From the NCBI GenBank assembly GCA_945787485.1, contig CALZHV010000002.1, positions 1 through 29,335 on the forward strand: a stretch of DNA of 29,335 nt. The letters are read 5' to 3'. The position numbers and the translations under genes were made by a program. The notes beneath the pieces are model-generated. The model did not search any database and had not been told where the DNA came from. It saw only the letters and a program-made list of their open reading frames with translations. This document shows, piece by piece, positions 15,208-23,557 of the stretch. The number at the start of each line of letters is the position of its first letter. Position 1 is the stretch's first letter. The DNA comes from an uncultured Lachnospiraceae bacterium (GTDB lineage: Bacteria > Bacillota > Clostridia > Lachnospirales > Lachnospiraceae).

Positions 15208-16812
15208 TCACTCCCAATCGTCGTTTAACCAGTTTCTAAGTAACGAAGCAACCGCTTCCGGATTTTCATCTACAAATTTCTCAATCTGCATTCTCGTAGC
15301 AGATTTATCACTAAATTCAATATCATCAAGAGACTGATTTTCCTTAGTTGTAGCAAGCAATGCTTCTACAGAAAGCTCCGGTTCAATCTCCACTACCTCT
15401 TCAGGTTTCATGCCCTTAAATACAACAAACAAAAGCATTCCGCCTATAAGGAGCGCAAGTAAAATAGAAATAATACTTTGTACCGGTACAGAAGATTTTT
15501 CTTTCGGATAAAATACCGGCACAACTCTCTCAACAATATATATTTTATTTTCTTTCATGCCCGTTGCCTGAGCAAGCATTGCAACAAGCTCTGCATTATT
15601 TATTTCTTCAGACGGCTCGGAATTTGCAGCTTTAAACTCTGTAAAGGTTGTTCCTTCAAGAAGTCCTTCCTTTTCCATATCCTCTTCATTATATATCTGA
15701 TATTTAACAAGATACATAGCCATACTTGAATTGGTCAGGTCAACCTTTCCTACAGGCTCTACCGTCTTGGTTGTAGTTGAACTCGTCTCATAAGTTTCTT
15801 TTAAAAGTGTAAGCGATGATTGTCCGTTAGCATTATCCAAAAGATCATAATCAGTTATTTCCTCATCATTTTCATCTGTACCAACTACACCACCAGTTCC
15901 GTCAACATTTTCTGCAACATAATAGTAATGCGTAGATTTTGGACCGGTATCATCCTCATCATTTGAATAATATTCGACATTAAGTTTTTCTTCTTCTGAT
16001 AAATTAACGGCAAGATTTGATGATACCGCAACTTCATCATAAACTCCTGAATTGACCATCAGATTCCATAACTTACCATTATAATAATCCTCAACCTGTT
16101 GTTCAATCAGAATACTTGCAGATACGTTTGACGAATTGTTTGAACCCGAAAACAACAGATTTCCCTGATTGTCAATAATAGTAATATCCGTAGTATCATC
16201 ATTTCCAACACATGATTTTGCATATTCACTTATGCTCTGAACAGCCTTGTCCGCCTGAAAATTAGAGCTTGTATTAATCATAATACTTACGGATGCATTC
16301 TGTTCCGATGCATATATACTGTTTGTGTTATCCGGAAGGTTAATTGTTACTCTTGCTTTATTGATTCCTTCTATGCTTGTTATTGTATTTTCCATATCCG
16401 ACTCAAGCTTAATTTTCTGTTTAAGTCTTTTTTCAGAATCAGTTGTCGTAAGTCCGTTATCAAACAGCCAATTATTATCTATATCATTTACATCAGAACT
16501 GATACCGTTTTCACCAAGCAAAAGTCTTGCCTGTGATACCTGGTCTTCAGCAACTTCTATTCTTAATGCATCATTTGACACTCTGTGAACTATATTATTT
16601 TCAGTAAGAATAGCTTCAGCTTTTGCAGTAGATGCAGTATTATCAAAAGTTGCAAGAGAAACATAAGTTGTTCTGTTGAGCACAGCAACTAAAGCTATCA
16701 ATGTAACAATGACAGCCGCAAGAACAGAAAAGAATATTGTTTTTTGTTTTACTGTGTATTTTTTCCAAAACTCAACTATCTTTGATGGTAGTTGTCTAAA
16801 CCATTCAGCCAT
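15208..16812 (-). CDS. fliF: FliF, flagellar MS-ring protein
   Basis: FliF builds the membrane ring on which rotor and export apparatus assemble. From the ATG at 16812 (AAGGG about 8 bases upstream) it has 534 residues, normal for the family. Transmembrane helices lie at about 24-45 and 442-464. Between them the ring-building domains are visible, for example ENNIVHRVSNDALRIEVAED and SIEGINKARVTINLPDN. The C-terminal tail, with ENPEAVASLLRNWLNDDWE, is the FliG-binding segment and is intact, so the FliG N-fragment should still find its partner. A TTG at 16839 would add 9 residues but lies ahead of the ribosome-binding site. Its stop lies 4 bases before fliG. Confidence 0.96.
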   Translation of the reverse strand: MAEWFRQLPSKIVEFWKKYTVKQKTIFFSVLAAVIVTLIALVAVLNRTTYVSLATFDNTASTAKAEAILTENNIVHRVSNDALRIEVAEDQVSQARLLLGENGISSDVNDIDNNWLFDNGLTTTDSEKRLKQKIKLESDMENTITSIEGINKARVTINLPDNTNSIYASEQNASVSIMINTSSNFQADKAVQSISEYAKSCVGNDDTTDITIIDNQGNLLFSGSNNSSNVSASILIEQQVEDYYNGKLWNLMVNSGVYDEVAVSSNLAVNLSEEEKLNVEYYSNDEDDTGPKSTHYYYVAENVDGTGGVVGTDENDEEITDYDLLDNANGQSSLTLLKETYETSSTTTKTVEPVGKVDLTNSSMAMYLVKYQIYNEEDMEKEGLLEGTTFTEFKAANSEPSEEINNAELVAMLAQATGMKENKIYIVERVVPVFYPKEKSSVPVQSIISILLALLIGGMLLFVVFKGMKPEEVVEIEPELSVEALLATTKENQSLDDIEFSDKSATRMQIEKFVDENPEAVASLLRNWLNDDWE

Positions 16813-16903
16813 AAAATAACCCTTAACCTTCTTTTGCAAATTTTATCATCTGCACACACGAGACAATATTCGTCATCAACAGACAACAACAATTTATTAT
16901 ACA

Positions 16904-17221
16904 TTATAATTGCATATTCATCAATTCTTTATATGCAGTTACAACAGAATTTGTAACCTTCACGGTATATTGCAATGAAATATTGGCCTTTTGCTGAGCT
17001 ACAGCCAAGTCATGAATACTGTCTGTATAACCAAGTGCGAAACTCATTTCAGCTTCTTCCGCTTTTTTCTGCAATGTATCTGCTTCTTTATACATGTCAA
17101 CTGCCGCTGACAAAATCGAATCAAACGAAGCTGTACCTTCTGTTTTTTTCATTCCGCTGTCATAAACACTTCCGATAGCTGAAAAGTCATCAACGCTTAA
17201 ATTTACCGGTGTTATAGCCAT
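16904..17221 (-). CDS. fliE: FliE, MS-ring/rod junction protein
   Basis: FliE joins the MS ring to the proximal rod and is among the first exported proteins. The 105-residue sequence has the typical FliE C-terminal half, with SFALGYTDSIHDLAVAQQKA and VTNSVVTAYKELMNMQL, and the usual length. The start is ATG 17221 with GGGGTAAAT ahead. It sits between flgC and fliF, the canonical order flgB-flgC-fliE-fliF. The 91-base gap before fliF contains nothing I recognise. Confidence 0.95.
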   Translation of the reverse strand: MAITPVNLSVDDFSAIGSVYDSGMKKTEGTASFDSILSAAVDMYKEADTLQKKAEEAEMSFALGYTDSIHDLAVAQQKANISLQYTVKVTNSVVTAYKELMNMQL

Positions 17222-17281
17222 ATTATTTACCCCTATTCTGTAAATCTATCTTTATATATTCCGTTTAAAGTCAAGAAATAA

Positions 17282-17719
17282 TTAACCAAACAACTCTAAA
17301 CCCTTCATCGCAAGACTTTTTGAAGCATTAAAAGATGTCACTGATGCTTCATATGCTCTGCTTGAGTCAATAAGGTTAGTCATTTCCGTAACAGTATCAA
17401 CATTAGGATATTCCACGTAACCATCCTCATTTGCATCCGGATTGTCCGGTTCATATACAAGTCTTAAATCAGACATATCCCGTACAACCTGTGTTGCTTT
17501 AACTCCATTAGGCTTATATTGATGCATATATCCGCTAAGAATATTATCAAAGGATGTGAGATCCCTTTCCGCAAAAACAACTGTTTTTCTTCTGTAAGGT
17601 GTTCCGTCTTCCGTTCTTGTTGTATTAGCATTTGCTATATTTTCTGATATTATATCCATTCTAAGCTGCTGAGCCGTCATGCCGGTTGCAGCAACATTCA
17701 TAGCTGAAAAAACTCCCAT
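17282..17719 (-). CDS. flgC: FlgC, proximal rod protein
   Basis: FlgC is a rod protein of the flagellar basal body, exported through the type III gate. The 145-residue protein shows the rod N-terminal motif MNVAATGMTAQQLRMDIISE followed by NIANANTTRTEDGTPYRRK. The C-terminal helix ends SRAYEASVTSFNASKSLAMK, both family-typical. ATG 17719 has GAAAGGAAGG upstream. It lies between flgB and fliE. Confidence 0.96.
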   Translation of the reverse strand: MGVFSAMNVAATGMTAQQLRMDIISENIANANTTRTEDGTPYRRKTVVFAERDLTSFDNILSGYMHQYKPNGVKATQVVRDMSDLRLVYEPDNPDANEDGYVEYPNVDTVTEMTNLIDSSRAYEASVTSFNASKSLAMKGLELFG

Positions 17720-17766
17720 TTAAATCCTTCCTTTCACTATACACAAATCATATAAGACAATCATCA

Positions 17767-18243
17767 TTACGATGATGAGCTCATTACTGACTTGTATCTT
17801 GAAAACTCCTGATTCATCATGTCAACCAATGCCTGATATCTAATTTGGTTTTCTGCAAGATATGCTTCTTCCGTTGCAATATCAACATTGTTTCCATCAA
17901 GCCTGTAATCCACATTTGCATAATCCACAAAAGTAGTAGCTGTAAGCTCTGACAAATCTGCATTCGCAATTTCGTCAAGTCTGTATGATAATGATGAATT
18001 ATCCGTATATACCTGTGGGTCAAGTGTAGACAAATCGTTATTTGCCGACTTTACAGCCTGGTACAAAGTCTTTTCTCCCGCTAACTCAGCCTGGAGAACA
18101 GATTCAAAATCAATATCTTTTCTTTTGTAATTTGGTGTGTCGACATTTGCAATATTATTAGATATAAGCTCATTTCTAAAATTTGCAGCATCTGCCGCTT
18201 TGTCCAGAATATTCACATAATTATAAATACCTGATGTAATCAT
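17767..18243 (-). CDS. flgB: FlgB, proximal rod protein
   Basis: First gene of the fla/che cluster. From ATG 18243 (AGGAGG, 6-base spacing) it encodes 158 residues. The rod signature is ANFRNELISNNIANVDTPNY followed by KRKDIDFESVLQAEL, and the C-terminus includes VDMMNQEFSRYKSVMSSSS. A frame extension to 18318 would add 25 residues, but it begins upstream of the ribosome-binding site and does not resemble FlgB, so it is rejected. An apparent sigma-A-type promoter lies about 110-137 bases upstream (18353-18380), just after the topA terminator. Confidence 0.95.
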   Translation of the reverse strand: MITSGIYNYVNILDKAADAANFRNELISNNIANVDTPNYKRKDIDFESVLQAELAGEKTLYQAVKSANNDLSTLDPQVYTDNSSLSYRLDEIANADLSELTATTFVDYANVDYRLDGNNVDIATEEAYLAENQIRYQALVDMMNQEFSRYKSVMSSSS

Positions 18244-18352
18244 CCAATTCCTCCTTACTTTCTCCGTATCGGAAAACAAGGACTCATGAGCAATCTCACA
18301 AATCCTTTTTTGAGTCACATGTTATGCGTTCGAAAATCCATTTACGAACAAA

Positions 18353-18380
18353 TTTATAATTTCATAGATTATATCGTCAA
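18353..18380 (-). promoter_or_regulatory. Sigma-A-type promoter of the flgB operon
   Basis: On the minus strand TTGACG (18375-18380, 5/6) and TATAAA (18353-18358, 5/6) are 16 bases apart. The site follows the topA terminator directly and precedes flgB by about 110 bases, leaving a leader of roughly 100 bases. The leader contains short inverted repeats (such as GACTCA and TGAGTC) but no c-di-GMP riboswitch motif that I can recognise. Confidence 0.6.
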
Positions 18381-18386
18381 ATTAAC

Positions 18387-18432
18387 AAAAAAAATTATCG
18401 TATAAAATCACATTATGATTTTATACGATAAT
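18387..18432 (-). terminator. Intrinsic terminator after topA
   Basis: A perfect 17-base inverted repeat (18394-18410 and 18416-18432) encloses a 5-base loop. On the minus strand it is followed by an uninterrupted run of eight T (18387-18394, the last base shared with the stem). This is a strong rho-independent terminator in form, placed between topA and the flgB promoter. The stem is AT-rich. Confidence 0.8.
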
Positions 18433-18441
18433 AATACTACC

Positions 18442-18489
18442 ATATTTAGTGGTTATCATCAACATAAATTTATTTTTACCACTAAATAT
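18442..18489 (-). repeat. Second hairpin directly after topA
   Basis: ATATTTAGTGGT (18442-18453) and ACCACTAAATAT (18478-18489) are perfect 12-base reverse complements around a 24-base loop. The repeat begins 8 bases past the topA stop codon, before the terminator hairpin. It has no U-tract of its own and could protect the 3' end of the topA mRNA or be an operator. Confidence 0.6.
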
Positions 18490-18497
18490 TTATTATT

Positions 18498-20534
18498 TTA
18501 TTTTGAACATGTATAACCGCAGCCTTCTTTTGCACACAAAAGTTTATTGCCCTTTTCCACCAAATAGGTTCCGCACTCCGGACATTTCTTATCTGTAGGC
18601 TTAGCCCATGACATAAAATTACATTCAGGTGCCTTTATGCATCCGTAATATTTTCTACCCTTTTTTGTCTTTCTTAATACAACTTCACCATTACACAAAG
18701 GACATGCTACACCAATTTTTTCAAAATGCGGCTTTGTATTTTTACATTCCGGAAATCCCGGACATGCCAGAAACTTTCCATGAGGTCCATACTTTACAAC
18801 CATCATTCTACCGCACAATTCACACTGTACCTCTGAAATCTCATCCTCAATTTTTATATGCTCAAGTTCATTTTTTGCGTTTTGAACCGAAGCATCCAAA
18901 TCAGGATAAAAATTTCTTATAACAACCTTCCAATCAATAACACCGGCTTCAATCTTATCAAGCAATGACTCAATATTGGCAGTAAATTCAGTATCCACTA
19001 TTGCCGGGAATGCTTTTTCCATCATTGTATTTACTGCTTCACCAAGTTCTGTTACATACAAATTCTTGTTTTCCTTTACAACATATCTTCTATTAATAAT
19101 AGTACTGATTGTAGGTGCATATGTTGAAGGTCTTCCGATGCCAAGCTCCTCCATTGTTTTTACAAGTAGTGACTCAGTATAATGTGCGGGTGGCTGAGTA
19201 AAATGCTGTTTTTCAACAAGTTCATTTAATTTAAATGTATCATTCTCATTTATTCCGCTTAATCTGTTTGACTCTTCTTTGTCTTCATCCAAAGAATAAA
19301 CAGCCTTAAAGCCTTCAAAAACAACCTTTGATGAAGAACTCTTAAATGTATGTCCGTTTGCTTCCAAAGAAACAGTCTTTGTTTCATATACGGTATTGCT
19401 CATTCTACTTGCAAGAAATCTGTTATATATTAATTGATAAAGTCTGAACTGGTCTCTTGAAACCTGGTCTTTTATCATTGCAGGTGTAATTTCAATATTG
19501 GTTGGTCTTATTGCTTCATGTGCATCCTGTATTTTCTTGCCACTATCTGCATTTTTTTCTTCACCAACATATTGTTCACCAAATTTATCAATAATATATT
19601 TTTTTGCTGCAGCCGCTGCTTCATCTGAAATTCTAACAGAATCCGTTCTTAAATATGTTATAAGACCAATTGTGCCATATTTCTTAATATCAACACCTTC
19701 GTAAAGCTGTTGCGCAACTCTCATTGTTTTACTTGTCGAGAAATTAAGTAACTTGCCGGCTTCCTGTTGCATTGTACTCGTCGTAAACGGAGCAGGTGAT
19801 TTTTTTGATTTCTCAGAAGTTTTTATACCCTTTACAACAAAATCAGCACCATCTACATCCTTCTTAATCTGTTCAAGCAACGCCTTATCTACCTTGTCCT
19901 TACTGTAATGGAATACTACCGGTTTCAAGCCTTCAACAGTTTTTATCATCGCATCAAGAGTCCAGTATTCCTCCGGTATAAATGCACTTATCTCATTTTC
20001 CCTGTCGCAGATGAGCTTCAACGCAACAGACTGAACTCTTCCGGCACTAAGACCTCTCTTTATTTTTTCCCAAAGAAGAGGACTTATGGAATATCCAACC
20101 ATTCTATCCAAAACACGTCTTGCCTGCTGTGCATCAACAAGATTCATATCTATTTCTCTAGCCTGCTTGATTGATGACTTTACGGCATTTTTTGTTATTT
20201 CATTAAATGTTATTCTCTTATAATTTTTATCCTGAAGCTTTAATGCCACCGATAAATGATATGATATAGCCTCACCTTCACGGTCAGGGTCAGTTGCAAG
20301 ATATATTTTATCAGCTTTTTTCACTGCTTTTCTCAATTTATCAAGAAGCTCACCTTTTCCACGTATTGTAATATATTTTGGCTCGTAATCATTTTCGAAA
20401 TCCACACCCATGGTGCTCTTAGGCAAATCTCTCACATGACCGTTTGAAGCTATAACTTCATATCCGGATCCAAGAAATTTTTGTATAGTTTTTGCCTTAG
20501 CCGGTGACTCAACTATAACTAAATTATTTGGCAT
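18498..20534 (-). CDS. topA: DNA topoisomerase I (type IA)
   Basis: TopA relaxes negatively supercoiled DNA through a covalent 5'-phosphotyrosine. The 678-residue protein has an N-terminal TOPRIM domain (NLVIVESPAKAKTIQKFLGS, acidic TDPDREGE at 81-88). The catalytic tyrosine is Y294 in LITYLRTDSVRIS, and the IGRPSTYAPTI motif follows. The C-terminus holds three Cys4 zinc-ribbon units (CELC...CPGFPEC, CPLC...CIKAPEC, CPEC...CAKEGC). Length and layout are complete. ATG 20534 has AAGGAG upstream. Downstream are two hairpins, then flgB. Confidence 0.98.
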   Translation of the reverse strand: MPNNLVIVESPAKAKTIQKFLGSGYEVIASNGHVRDLPKSTMGVDFENDYEPKYITIRGKGELLDKLRKAVKKADKIYLATDPDREGEAISYHLSVALKLQDKNYKRITFNEITKNAVKSSIKQAREIDMNLVDAQQARRVLDRMVGYSISPLLWEKIKRGLSAGRVQSVALKLICDRENEISAFIPEEYWTLDAMIKTVEGLKPVVFHYSKDKVDKALLEQIKKDVDGADFVVKGIKTSEKSKKSPAPFTTSTMQQEAGKLLNFSTSKTMRVAQQLYEGVDIKKYGTIGLITYLRTDSVRISDEAAAAAKKYIIDKFGEQYVGEEKNADSGKKIQDAHEAIRPTNIEITPAMIKDQVSRDQFRLYQLIYNRFLASRMSNTVYETKTVSLEANGHTFKSSSSKVVFEGFKAVYSLDEDKEESNRLSGINENDTFKLNELVEKQHFTQPPAHYTESLLVKTMEELGIGRPSTYAPTISTIINRRYVVKENKNLYVTELGEAVNTMMEKAFPAIVDTEFTANIESLLDKIEAGVIDWKVVIRNFYPDLDASVQNAKNELEHIKIEDEISEVQCELCGRMMVVKYGPHGKFLACPGFPECKNTKPHFEKIGVACPLCNGEVVLRKTKKGRKYYGCIKAPECNFMSWAKPTDKKCPECGTYLVEKGNKLLCAKEGCGYTCSK

Positions 20535-20635
20535 TGTCTTTATCTCCTTCCCACTATTATAAGAGAATTAACTTATAGTTTTATTTAAAATCTTTTATTT
20601 GTTTATTTAAAATTCAACTCTAACAAATCCACACA

Positions 20636-20664
20636 ACTATACACTATTTTTTTTATGCGTGCAA
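20636..20664 (-). promoter_or_regulatory. Possible promoter upstream of topA
   Basis: On the minus strand TTGCAC (20659-20664) and TATAGT (20636-20641) are 17 bases apart in the 156-base gap between dprA and topA. The -35 match is weak (3/6) and the -10 is good (5/6). A TATAAT closer to topA lacks a recognisable -35. The gap otherwise holds only AT-rich sequence. Confidence 0.35.
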
Positions 20665-20690
20665 GTTTTTTTAAATTTGATGCAATTTGT

Positions 20691-21833
20691 TTAATAAAGT
20701 CTTTTGATATAGTAACCTTTTAACGGTTGCTTAATTAGTCCCAGATTTTCTAATTTAAATAATATATTTATCGCCCGGCTTGTACTTATTTTGAATTTAT
20801 TTATTATTTCTTCGATATATACAGGCTCAAGCGACATGGAATTATAAATATCCATTTCTAAGTTATCCAGAAAAGATTCATTTTCCATAATCTTTTTATT
20901 ATCATTTATACACGATATATTTATTTCCCCATTTAAATCATCAATAATATCCTCGACTGATGTGACAGGAACAGCACCAAGCTTTATCAAATTGTTACTT
21001 CCCTCACTTGAAGCATCATATAATCTTCCCGGAATTGCATACACCTGTTTTCCCTGTTCAAGCGCATAATCGGCAGTTATAAGCGAGCCGCTTTTCTTTT
21101 GTGCCTGCACAACCAAAACGCCATCTGACAACCCACTGATAATTCTGTTTCGCAAAGGAAAAAGTCCTGCACAAGGGGATACATCCAGACCATATTCCGA
21201 TATAATACAGCCCGTTTCTTCCATTCTTGCATATAATTCAATGTTTGCTCTAGGATAAACTACATTTATTCCACATCCCAAAACTCCTAACGTATAACCT
21301 CCTGCATCCAATGCTGACCTGTGAGCTATACCGTCAATACCATATGCAAGTCCGCTTATTATATTTATTCCATTGCCGGATAATCCCCGCGAAAACAGTT
21401 CTGTCATTTCCCTTCCATACAAGTCTGCTTTTCTTGAACCGACAATAGCAATATTTTTGTCAAAATCGTTTATGCTGGGCTTCAATTTCCCCTTAATATA
21501 TAATATCTGAGGTGTATCATAAATATGCATTAGTTTATCAGGAAAATCACAATGTCCGGGATATATAATAGATATATTTAATTTTTTTAATCTTTCATAT
21601 ATTCTTTTTGCTTTATCAAGGTTTTTGTTTATGATGATTTGCTCAGTATTTACTCTGTTTATGCATTTCTCATTTTCTTTATATTTTTCATTTATTTTTT
21701 TTATATCATTTTCAGTACAAGCATAAATTTCTTCAACACTGTCAAAATTATCCCTGAAGAATTTAATCGCTTTATTCCCTACACCATCAAGATTGTTAAG
21801 CCATAAGTTAAGAATATCTTTTCTTTCACTCAT
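20691..21833 (-). CDS. dprA: DprA, DNA-processing protein A
   Basis: DprA binds incoming single-stranded DNA during transformation and loads RecA. The 380-residue protein has an N-terminal helical region, a Rossmann-type core (IAIVGSRKADLYGREMTELF, then GINIISGLAYGIDGIAHRSA, and later SGSLITADYALEQGKQVYAI), and a C-terminal winged-helix domain (EPVYIEEIINKFKISTSRAI). All core motifs are intact. Its ATG overlaps the yifB stop as ATGA, so the two are co-translated. The yifB-dprA-topA order is common in Clostridia. Presence does not prove competence, as non-transformable species also keep dprA. Confidence 0.96.
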   Translation of the reverse strand: MSERKDILNLWLNNLDGVGNKAIKFFRDNFDSVEEIYACTENDIKKINEKYKENEKCINRVNTEQIIINKNLDKAKRIYERLKKLNISIIYPGHCDFPDKLMHIYDTPQILYIKGKLKPSINDFDKNIAIVGSRKADLYGREMTELFSRGLSGNGINIISGLAYGIDGIAHRSALDAGGYTLGVLGCGINVVYPRANIELYARMEETGCIISEYGLDVSPCAGLFPLRNRIISGLSDGVLVVQAQKKSGSLITADYALEQGKQVYAIPGRLYDASSEGSNNLIKLGAVPVTSVEDIIDDLNGEINISCINDNKKIMENESFLDNLEMDIYNSMSLEPVYIEEIINKFKISTSRAINILFKLENLGLIKQPLKGYYIKRLY

Positions 21834-23350
21834 AATTTCACACTCCCCATATTATTACGATAAAATATTGCTTCTTTTATATTATCTGAGGAAATCTCAT
21901 CATTATGGCTTAAATCGGCTATTGTCCTTGCAATCTTTAAAATCCTGTACGTCCCTCTTGCTGAAAGCTCCATATTGGCAAACGATTTCTTAAGTATTTC
22001 TTCCTGTTTATCACCAAGCCTTATATATTTTTTTATTAGCTTCCCGCTTAGTTGAGAATTATAGTTTATTATCTCATCTGCAAACCTTTTCTTTTGAATT
22101 TCCACTGCCTCTTCTACCCTGTATCTGATAGATTCTGATTTTTCACCTTCAGGCATAGAAAAAATGTCTTCATAGCTGACCGGTTCGACCTGCATATTTA
22201 TGTCTATTCTGTCCAGCAAAGGACCACTTATTTTATTCTGATATTTTCTTATTTCATTCGGAGTACATGTGCACTTTTTCATATTTGGATAATTACCGCA
22301 CGGGCACGGATTTTGGGCGGCAACCATCATAAAATTTGCAGGAAAAATATACGAACCGTTAACTCTTGAAATCAATATCTGTCCGTCTTCCATCGGCTGT
22401 CTCATAACTTCAAGAACTGTTTTGTTAAATTCTGCTATTTCATCCAAAAAAAGCACACCGTTATGGGCAAGACTAACCTCTCCGGGCTTAGGTATGCTTC
22501 CTCCTCCACACAATCCTTTTACTGAAATTGTGTGATGCGGAGCCCTGAAAGGTCTTTGCATTATTAAAGAACTGCTATTGTCAAGTTTTCCGCTTACACT
22601 ATAAATTTTGGTAACTTCAACACTCTCATCAAAGGTCATTTGAGGAAGAATAGTAGGCAGCCTTCTTGCAATCATGGATTTTCCCGAACCCTGTGCGCCC
22701 GAAAGAAGAACGTTAAACATACTTGCGGCAGCAATCTCCATTCCTCTTTTAAGAACCTTTTGTCCCCTTATTTCCGAAAAATCAACCGATGCCAAATTAT
22801 TATTGTCTTTTATTTCTTCATCGTTTGGTATATCTATTATTCCTGTACTTATGTAATTAATTGCTTCAAGCAGATTTTTTACAGGTACAATTTTGATACC
22901 ATCGACAAGCTCTGCCTCTTTTTTGTTTTCATAAGGTACTATACATACCTCATAACCTTCCTTAGCAGCATGATAAACCATAGGTAATATACCGGGGATT
23001 TTTTGAACGCATCCATCAAGTCCCAATTCGCCCACTATTACCGTATTTGAGATATCAAGCTTACTGTTTTTACCCATACAAAGTAAAATAGCTATAGCTA
23101 TAGGCAAGTCAAATCCCGTTCCATCTTTTCTAACATCTGCAGGAGATAAATTGATTGTTATGCGCTTAGGCGGCATATGAAACCCTGAATTTTTTAGAGA
23201 AGTTCTAACTCTTTCGCCGGCTTCCTTCACAGAAGAAGACAGATAACCGACCATGGCGAACATTGGCAATCCATCGCTAACGTCCGCTTCAACAGTTATG
23301 ATAGTACCGTCCACCCCCTGGACGGCACTACTGTTAATTTTACAAAACAT
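21830..23350 (-). CDS. YifB/ComM-type Mg-chelatase-like AAA+ ATPase
   Basis: This 506-residue protein has an N-terminal ChlI-like domain with a Lon-protease-like fold (MPPKRITINLSPADVRKDGT, GFDLPIAIAIL). The AAA+ core follows, with Walker A GAQGSGKS (218-225) and Walker B VLFLDEIAEF, then the Mg_chelatase_C region ending in ARGTYRILKIARTIADLSH. A Cys-rich loop, ACPCGNYPNMKKCTC-like (residues near 348-363), is typical of the family. ComM in Haemophilus is a branch-migration helicase in transformation; a similar role here is inferred from its coupling to dprA. ATG 23350 is preceded by AAAGGAGC, which lies in a small hairpin. Confidence 0.95.
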   Translation of the reverse strand: MFCKINSSAVQGVDGTIITVEADVSDGLPMFAMVGYLSSSVKEAGERVRTSLKNSGFHMPPKRITINLSPADVRKDGTGFDLPIAIAILLCMGKNSKLDISNTVIVGELGLDGCVQKIPGILPMVYHAAKEGYEVCIVPYENKKEAELVDGIKIVPVKNLLEAINYISTGIIDIPNDEEIKDNNNLASVDFSEIRGQKVLKRGMEIAAASMFNVLLSGAQGSGKSMIARRLPTILPQMTFDESVEVTKIYSVSGKLDNSSSLIMQRPFRAPHHTISVKGLCGGGSIPKPGEVSLAHNGVLFLDEIAEFNKTVLEVMRQPMEDGQILISRVNGSYIFPANFMMVAAQNPCPCGNYPNMKKCTCTPNEIRKYQNKISGPLLDRIDINMQVEPVSYEDIFSMPEGEKSESIRYRVEEAVEIQKKRFADEIINYNSQLSGKLIKKYIRLGDKQEEILKKSFANMELSARGTYRILKIARTIADLSHNDEISSDNIKEAIFYRNNMGSVKL

Positions 23351-23353
23351 ATT

Positions 23354-23378
23354 TGCTCCTTTTCTACCTCTCGGAGCA
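23354..23378 (-). promoter_or_regulatory. Hairpin that can cover the yifB ribosome-binding site
   Basis: TGCTCC (23354-23359) and GGAGCA (23373-23378) are reverse complements on either side of a 13-base loop. On the minus strand the second arm, GGAGCA, is the yifB Shine-Dalgarno, 3 bases before the ATG. Pairing would hide it from ribosomes. A 6-bp stem is modest, so this is a suggestion only. Confidence 0.4.
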
Positions 23379-23390
23379 GACCATATAAAT

Positions 23391-23419
23391 ATAATAAATA
23401 TAAATACATACTATGTCAA
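23391..23419 (-). promoter_or_regulatory. Strong sigma-A-type promoter of yifB-dprA
   Basis: On the minus strand TTGACA (23414-23419, 6/6) and TATTAT (23391-23396, 5/6) are 17 bases apart, about 40 bases from the yifB start. Upstream is a long A-rich tract (minus strand) that could act as an UP element. It is among the best promoter matches in the window. Confidence 0.7.
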
Positions 23420-23454
23420 TTATTATTTGCCATTGTATAAACCATTTAATTAGT

Positions 23455-23556
23455 TTTGATATTTTGTTTTATATTTTGTTTTATTTTTTGCTTATTATAT
23501 CTGTTTTATATTTTTTGTTTTATATTTTTTGTTTTATTTATTCCGTTATTTTATAT
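23455..23556. repeat. AT-only low-complexity tract with repeated GTTTTATATTTTTT units
   Basis: Between the flavin-reductase stop and the yifB promoter lies a T-rich (plus strand) tract. It contains two exact tandem 14-base copies (23503-23516 and 23517-23530) and several partial ones. I see no ORF or terminator in it. It probably arose by slippage and may bend DNA upstream of the yifB promoter. Confidence 0.6.
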
Positions 23557-23557
23557 T

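Noticed and set aside
18267..18272. Sigma-28-like -10 box (CCGATA) in the flgB leader
   Set aside because: No TAAA-like -35 lies about 15 bases upstream, and the match is only partial, so it is more likely chance.
18244..18318. N-terminal extension of FlgB to 18318
   Set aside because: The extra residues do not resemble rod proteins and the strong AGGAGG site lies inside the extension, ahead of ATG 18243.
18244..18352. c-di-GMP (GEMM) riboswitch in the flgB leader
   Set aside because: Some Clostridia have one upstream of the flgB operon, but I cannot find the conserved class I core or receptor pattern, and the leader is too short and AT-rich.
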